Shown here: piece by piece, positions 7,372 to 9,645 of the stretch | How the letters are laid out: each line of letters opens with the position of its first letter | How positions within the stretch are numbered: position 1 is the first letter of the stretch | Origin: Porticoccaceae bacterium | GTDB taxonomy: Bacteria > Pseudomonadota > Gammaproteobacteria > Pseudomonadales > Porticoccaceae | NCBI GenBank assembly: GCA_017858295.1 | Contig: JAFMBU010000056.1 | Coordinates: 1-9,645 of the forward strand | Direction of reading: 5' to 3' | DNA length: 9,645 nt | Position numbers and translations under genes: made by a program | Notes under the pieces: model-generated | Told to the model about the DNA's origin: nothing | Seen by the model: the letters and a program-made list of their open reading frames with translations, nothing else | The model's database searches: none

Positions 7372-7384
7372 TTGATCTCAACCG

Positions 7385-7390
7385 ATTATA
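7385..7390 (-). promoter_or_regulatory. Consensus -10 hexamer after metG (possible distal rnf promoter)
   Basis: A perfect TATAAT lies on the minus strand 21 bases after the metG stop codon. No good -35 sits at 16-19 bp; the best-placed hexamers (such as GATCAA at 17 bp) match poorly. If used, it would give rnfA a leader of about 150 bases that includes the repeats at 7322-7371. Confidence 0.25.
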
Positions 7391-7411
7391 CGCAGGGATT
7401 AGCCTTGTTGA

Positions 7412-9433
7412 TCAGCTAACCCGCTGGCCTGGCTGGGCACCACTGTCCGGTTCCAGTAGGTATATTCCCTTCTTGTCGCCCGCCGCCAGCACCATGCCCT
7501 CGGACATACCGAAGCGCATTTTGCGCGGCGCCAGATTGGCGACCATTACGGTTAGGCGACCCTCAAGATCTTCGGGTTTATATGAGGACTTAATCCCGGA
7601 GAATACTTGACGAGTTTCGCCGCCGAGATCAAGAATCAGCTGAAGTAGTTTGTCGGCCCCCTCAACATGGGATGCACTGACAATACGTGCCACACGCAGA
7701 TCCACCTTGGCAAATTCATCAAAGTTGATTTCCGCGGCGATAGGCTCATCGGCCAATGGTCCTTCAAGGGGTTTTGCCACAGCTTGAGCCGTCTCTTCTT
7801 TACTGGCTTCAATCATTGCATCCACCTTGTCTTTTTCTATACGAATCATCAGTGGCTTAAAGGGCTCCAGTTTATGGCCCAACAGCGGTTGCGCGGCGCT
7901 TTCCCATATCAGCGTATCGTTGAGAAACTCTTCAGCGGCAACGGTCATGGCTGGCACCACTGGCTTAAGGTAAGTCATCAGCACGCGGAACATATTAATA
8001 CCCTGAGAGCAGATATCCTGAACCTGCTGTTGCATGCCTTCCTGCTTATTCAGTTTCCAGGGCTCTTTGGCGGCAATATATTCATTGGCCGCATCGGCCT
8101 GAGCCATGATCTCGCGGATCGCCTTACTGAAGTCGCGATTTTCATAGTGCTGGGCAATAGTCTCTGCCGCGCCGCTCACCTGAGCCCATAGCTCTGGGTT
8201 ATCAATATTGTTCGACAGCACCCCATCGTTGCCATTGGCAATAAACTTGGCACAGCGGCTAGCGATATTCACTACCTTGCCCACCAAATCGCTGTTGACC
8301 TTCTGCTGAAAGTCTTCCAGATTGAGATCTATATCTTCCACCGAGCCGGAGAGTTTCGACGCATAGTAATAACGCAGATAATCCGGATCCAAATGATCTA
8401 GGTAGCAGCGCGCATTGATAAAGGTGCCGCGAGATTTGGACATCTTTTTGCCATTAACCGTGACAAAGCCGTGCACGCAAATCTTGGTGGGGGTGCGGAA
8501 TTCAGCACTGCTCAACATGGCGGGCCAAAATAGCGCATGGAAGTTAACTATATCTTTGCCAATAAAATGGTAGAGCTCAGTAGTGCTATCAGCCTTCCAG
8601 TAGTGATTGAAATCCATGCCTTCACGATCGCAGAGATTTTTAAAGCTGGCCATATAGCCGATTGGCGCATCCAGCCATACATAAAAGTACTTGCCCGGTG
8701 CATCGGGAATTTCAAAGCCAAAGTAGGGGGCATCGCGACTGATATCCCACTCCTGCAGGCCGCTGTCGAGCCACTCCCCAAGCTTGTTGGCCACTTCTTC
8801 CTGCACCGCGCCACTGCGCGTCCAGTCCTGCAAAAACTGAGTAAACTCAGGCAACTTAAAGAAATAGTGGGTTGATTCTTTCTCGATGGGGGTGGCCCCA
8901 GAGATCGCCGACACCGGATTGATCAGATCAATCGGCGAGTAGGTTGCACCACAGGCTTCGCAGTTATCGCCGTACTGATCTTCGGCCTTGCATTTCGGGC
9001 AGCTGCCCTTGATATAGCGGTCCGCCAAAAACAGATTTTTCTCCGGATCAAAAGCTTGGGTAATCTCGCGCTTGGCAATATGGCCATTGGCATTTAAACG
9101 GTTGTATATCAGCTCAGAAAACTCGCGGTTCTCTTCCGAGTGAGTGGTGTGATAGTTGTCCACACTGATCAAAAAGTCTTTAAAGTCCGCCTCGTGAATC
9201 GCCCGCATATCGGCAATATGCTGCTCAGCACTAATCCCCTTTTCATCCGCCTTGAGCATAATCGCAGTTCCATGAGCATCATCGGCAGAAAGGTAGTAAC
9301 ATTCGTGCCCGCGCATTCTCTGGAAACGCACCCAGACATCGGTTTGGGTATATTCCAAAACATGCCCAAGATGCAGTGCAGCATTGGCATAGGGAAGAGC
9401 GTTAGTGACCAGAATCTGACGTTTTGATGACAT
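7412..9433 (-). CDS. metG: Methionyl-tRNA synthetase (MetRS)
   Basis: This cytoplasmic enzyme charges tRNA-Met with methionine using ATP, giving Met-tRNA for both initiation and elongation. It has 673 residues (E. coli MetG has 677). The class I Rossmann fold has the HIGH motif as HLGH (21-24) and the signature KMSKS at 330-334. The connective peptide has a zinc knuckle C145/C148...C158/C161, with the same spacing as the E. coli enzyme. The anticodon-binding helical domain spans about 390-540, and a linker leads to the C-terminal OB-fold tRNA-binding domain (about 571-673, starting FDEFAKVDLRVA), which makes this the dimeric type. The start at 9433 matches the family N-terminus, although the ribosome site is weak (AAGAAAC). 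It is divergent from an Mrp-like gene, as in E. coli, and is followed by rnfA. Confidence 0.98.
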   Translation of the reverse strand: MSSKRQILVTNALPYANAALHLGHVLEYTQTDVWVRFQRMRGHECYYLSADDAHGTAIMLKADEKGISAEQHIADMRAIHEADFKDFLISVDNYHTTHSEENREFSELIYNRLNANGHIAKREITQAFDPEKNLFLADRYIKGSCPKCKAEDQYGDNCEACGATYSPIDLINPVSAISGATPIEKESTHYFFKLPEFTQFLQDWTRSGAVQEEVANKLGEWLDSGLQEWDISRDAPYFGFEIPDAPGKYFYVWLDAPIGYMASFKNLCDREGMDFNHYWKADSTTELYHFIGKDIVNFHALFWPAMLSSAEFRTPTKICVHGFVTVNGKKMSKSRGTFINARCYLDHLDPDYLRYYYASKLSGSVEDIDLNLEDFQQKVNSDLVGKVVNIASRCAKFIANGNDGVLSNNIDNPELWAQVSGAAETIAQHYENRDFSKAIREIMAQADAANEYIAAKEPWKLNKQEGMQQQVQDICSQGINMFRVLMTYLKPVVPAMTVAAEEFLNDTLIWESAAQPLLGHKLEPFKPLMIRIEKDKVDAMIEASKEETAQAVAKPLEGPLADEPIAAEINFDEFAKVDLRVARIVSASHVEGADKLLQLILDLGGETRQVFSGIKSSYKPEDLEGRLTVMVANLAPRKMRFGMSEGMVLAAGDKKGIYLLEPDSGAQPGQRVS

Positions 9434-9462
9434 GGCAAAGTTTCTTGTTTTAGGGGCTATTG

Positions 9463-9494
9463 AAAAAGCTGTTTAGGGCGCTAAATACAGCGCC
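9463..9494 (-). promoter_or_regulatory. metG leader with two competing hairpins, one terminator-like
   Basis: On the minus strand, hairpin A has a GGCGCT/AGCGCC stem (9477-9494) with a loop of at most six bases. It overlaps hairpin B (9468-9491), in which GCTG pairs with CAGC and TTTAG pairs with CTAAA, with a two-base bulge on the 5' arm and a four-base CGCC loop, followed at once by TTTTT (9463-9467). A and B cannot form together. B resembles an intrinsic terminator, though its stem is AU-rich, and A would act as the anti-terminator. No leader peptide or known riboswitch was recognised. Confidence 0.35.
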
Positions 9495-9508
9495 GCACCA
9501 AGCGCGTA

Positions 9509-9537
9509 ACTATAGCGATTTTGCGCAGACTTTTCAT
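9509..9537 (-). promoter_or_regulatory. Candidate sigma70 promoter of metG
   Basis: On the minus strand a -35 element ATGAAA (9532-9537, four of six) and a -10 element TATAGT (9509-9514, five of six) are separated by exactly 17 bp. The predicted start near 9502 gives metG a leader of about 70 bases containing the competing hairpins. No comparable plus-strand promoter for the divergent gene was found. Confidence 0.5.
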
Positions 9538-9544
9538 GCGCTAT
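9512..9544. repeat. Inverted repeat bracketing the metG promoter
   Basis: ATAGCG at 9512-9517 and its inverse complement CGCTAT at 9539-9544 are 21 bp apart. One arm overlaps the -10 of the candidate metG promoter and the other lies just upstream of its -35. A regulator dimer binding both arms would cover the promoter. Six-base arms are short enough to occur by chance. Confidence 0.25.
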
Positions 9545-9607
9545 CGCCTGTGAAATCGCCCCAGACAACCCAATCCAGTTAAAAACCGGCAATAACGGAG
9601 TAAATCA

Positions 9608-9645
9608 GTGTTAGCTCAAGTAAAACAGATCATTGCAGTGGCATC
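9608..9645 (+). CDS. mrp: Mrp/ApbC-type P-loop ATPase (Fe-S cluster carrier), 5' end only
   Basis: Only the first 12 codons lie in the window: a GTG start with a good ribosome site (GGAG, 9597-9600, seven bases upstream), reading MLAQVKQIIAVA and then a partial serine codon. This matches the lead-in to the deviant Walker A motif of Mrp/ApbC/NBP35 proteins, where VKxIIAVAS directly precedes GKGGVGK. The motif itself lies beyond the edge. Divergence from metG is the E. coli arrangement for mrp and supports the call. An in-frame stop at 9593-9595 precludes a longer reading frame, so the usual N-terminal MIP18 (DUF59) domain of about 90-100 residues seems absent. A MinD/ParA-like ATPase is the alternative. 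Confidence 0.65.
   Translation, partial: MLAQVKQIIAVA

Noticed and set aside
7340..7375. CAGCT...AGCTG followed by CTTTTTG on the plus strand, considered as a terminator
   Set aside because: The stem has five base pairs around an 18-base loop, and no plus-strand gene ends there.
7667..8191. A 174-codon plus-strand frame inside metG
   Set aside because: It is antisense to the conserved MetRS anticodon and C-terminal region, and its translation looks like a reverse-frame artefact.
9460..9488. TTGAAA at 9460 as a -35 element for the divergent Mrp-like gene
   Set aside because: No hexamer 15-18 bp downstream matches the -10 consensus at more than three positions.
1..9645. CRISPR arrays, tRNA or rRNA genes, insertion sequences, phage or toxin-antitoxin genes
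   Set aside because: No repeat-spacer pattern, cloverleaf, transposase or related motif was seen by reading; the window is nearly fully covered by housekeeping genes.

Overview
The window reads as chromosomal core DNA from a gammaproteobacterium. The evidence is a six-gene rnf/rsx operon in the order A-B-C-D-G-E with proteins close to the E. coli Rsx set, an E. coli-type dimeric methionyl-tRNA synthetase with a C-terminal tRNA-binding domain, and the start of an Mrp/ApbC-type ATPase gene divergent from metG. The metG/mrp divergent pair is known from E. coli, and metG close to rnf is known from pseudomonads. The mix of features fits a marine gammaproteobacterium, but the genus cannot be fixed from this sequence.

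Layout from right to left, following transcription on the minus strand. At 9608 the first 12 codons of an Mrp-like P-loop ATPase run off the right edge on the plus strand. A 174-bp divergent intergenic region (9434-9607) holds a good candidate metG promoter and a leader with two mutually exclusive hairpins. metG occupies 9433-7412. A 185-bp spacer (7227-7411) holds two promoter-like elements and a cluster of short direct and inverted repeats. rnfA, B, C, D, G and E fill 7226-1783 and either abut or overlap by 1 or 4 nt, so they are almost certainly one translationally coupled transcript. After a 31-bp gap comes a large thiamine diphosphate (ThDP)-dependent enzyme of the acetolactate synthase/decarboxylase superfamily (1751 to the left edge; 583 codons visible, stop not reached). 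It may be the seventh cistron.

The Rnf proteins form a membrane NADH:ferredoxin oxidoreductase-type complex. RnfC takes electrons from NADH, RnfB carries Fe-S clusters on the cytoplasmic side, RnfD and RnfG carry covalent FMN, and RnfA and RnfE together hold an intramembrane Fe-S cluster; electron flow is coupled to ion movement. All cofactor-binding motifs expected for these subunits are visible and intact, so the complex looks functional. In enterobacteria rnfE/rsxE is followed by nth (endonuclease III); here that place is taken by the ThDP enzyme, whose substrate cannot be read from the sequence.

I do not see a clearly new multi-gene system. The points most worth a second look are the ThDP gene in the nth position with its non-standard active-site motifs, the terminator/anti-terminator-like fold in the metG leader, the phased repeats upstream of rnfA, and the Mrp-like gene that appears to start directly at its ATPase domain.
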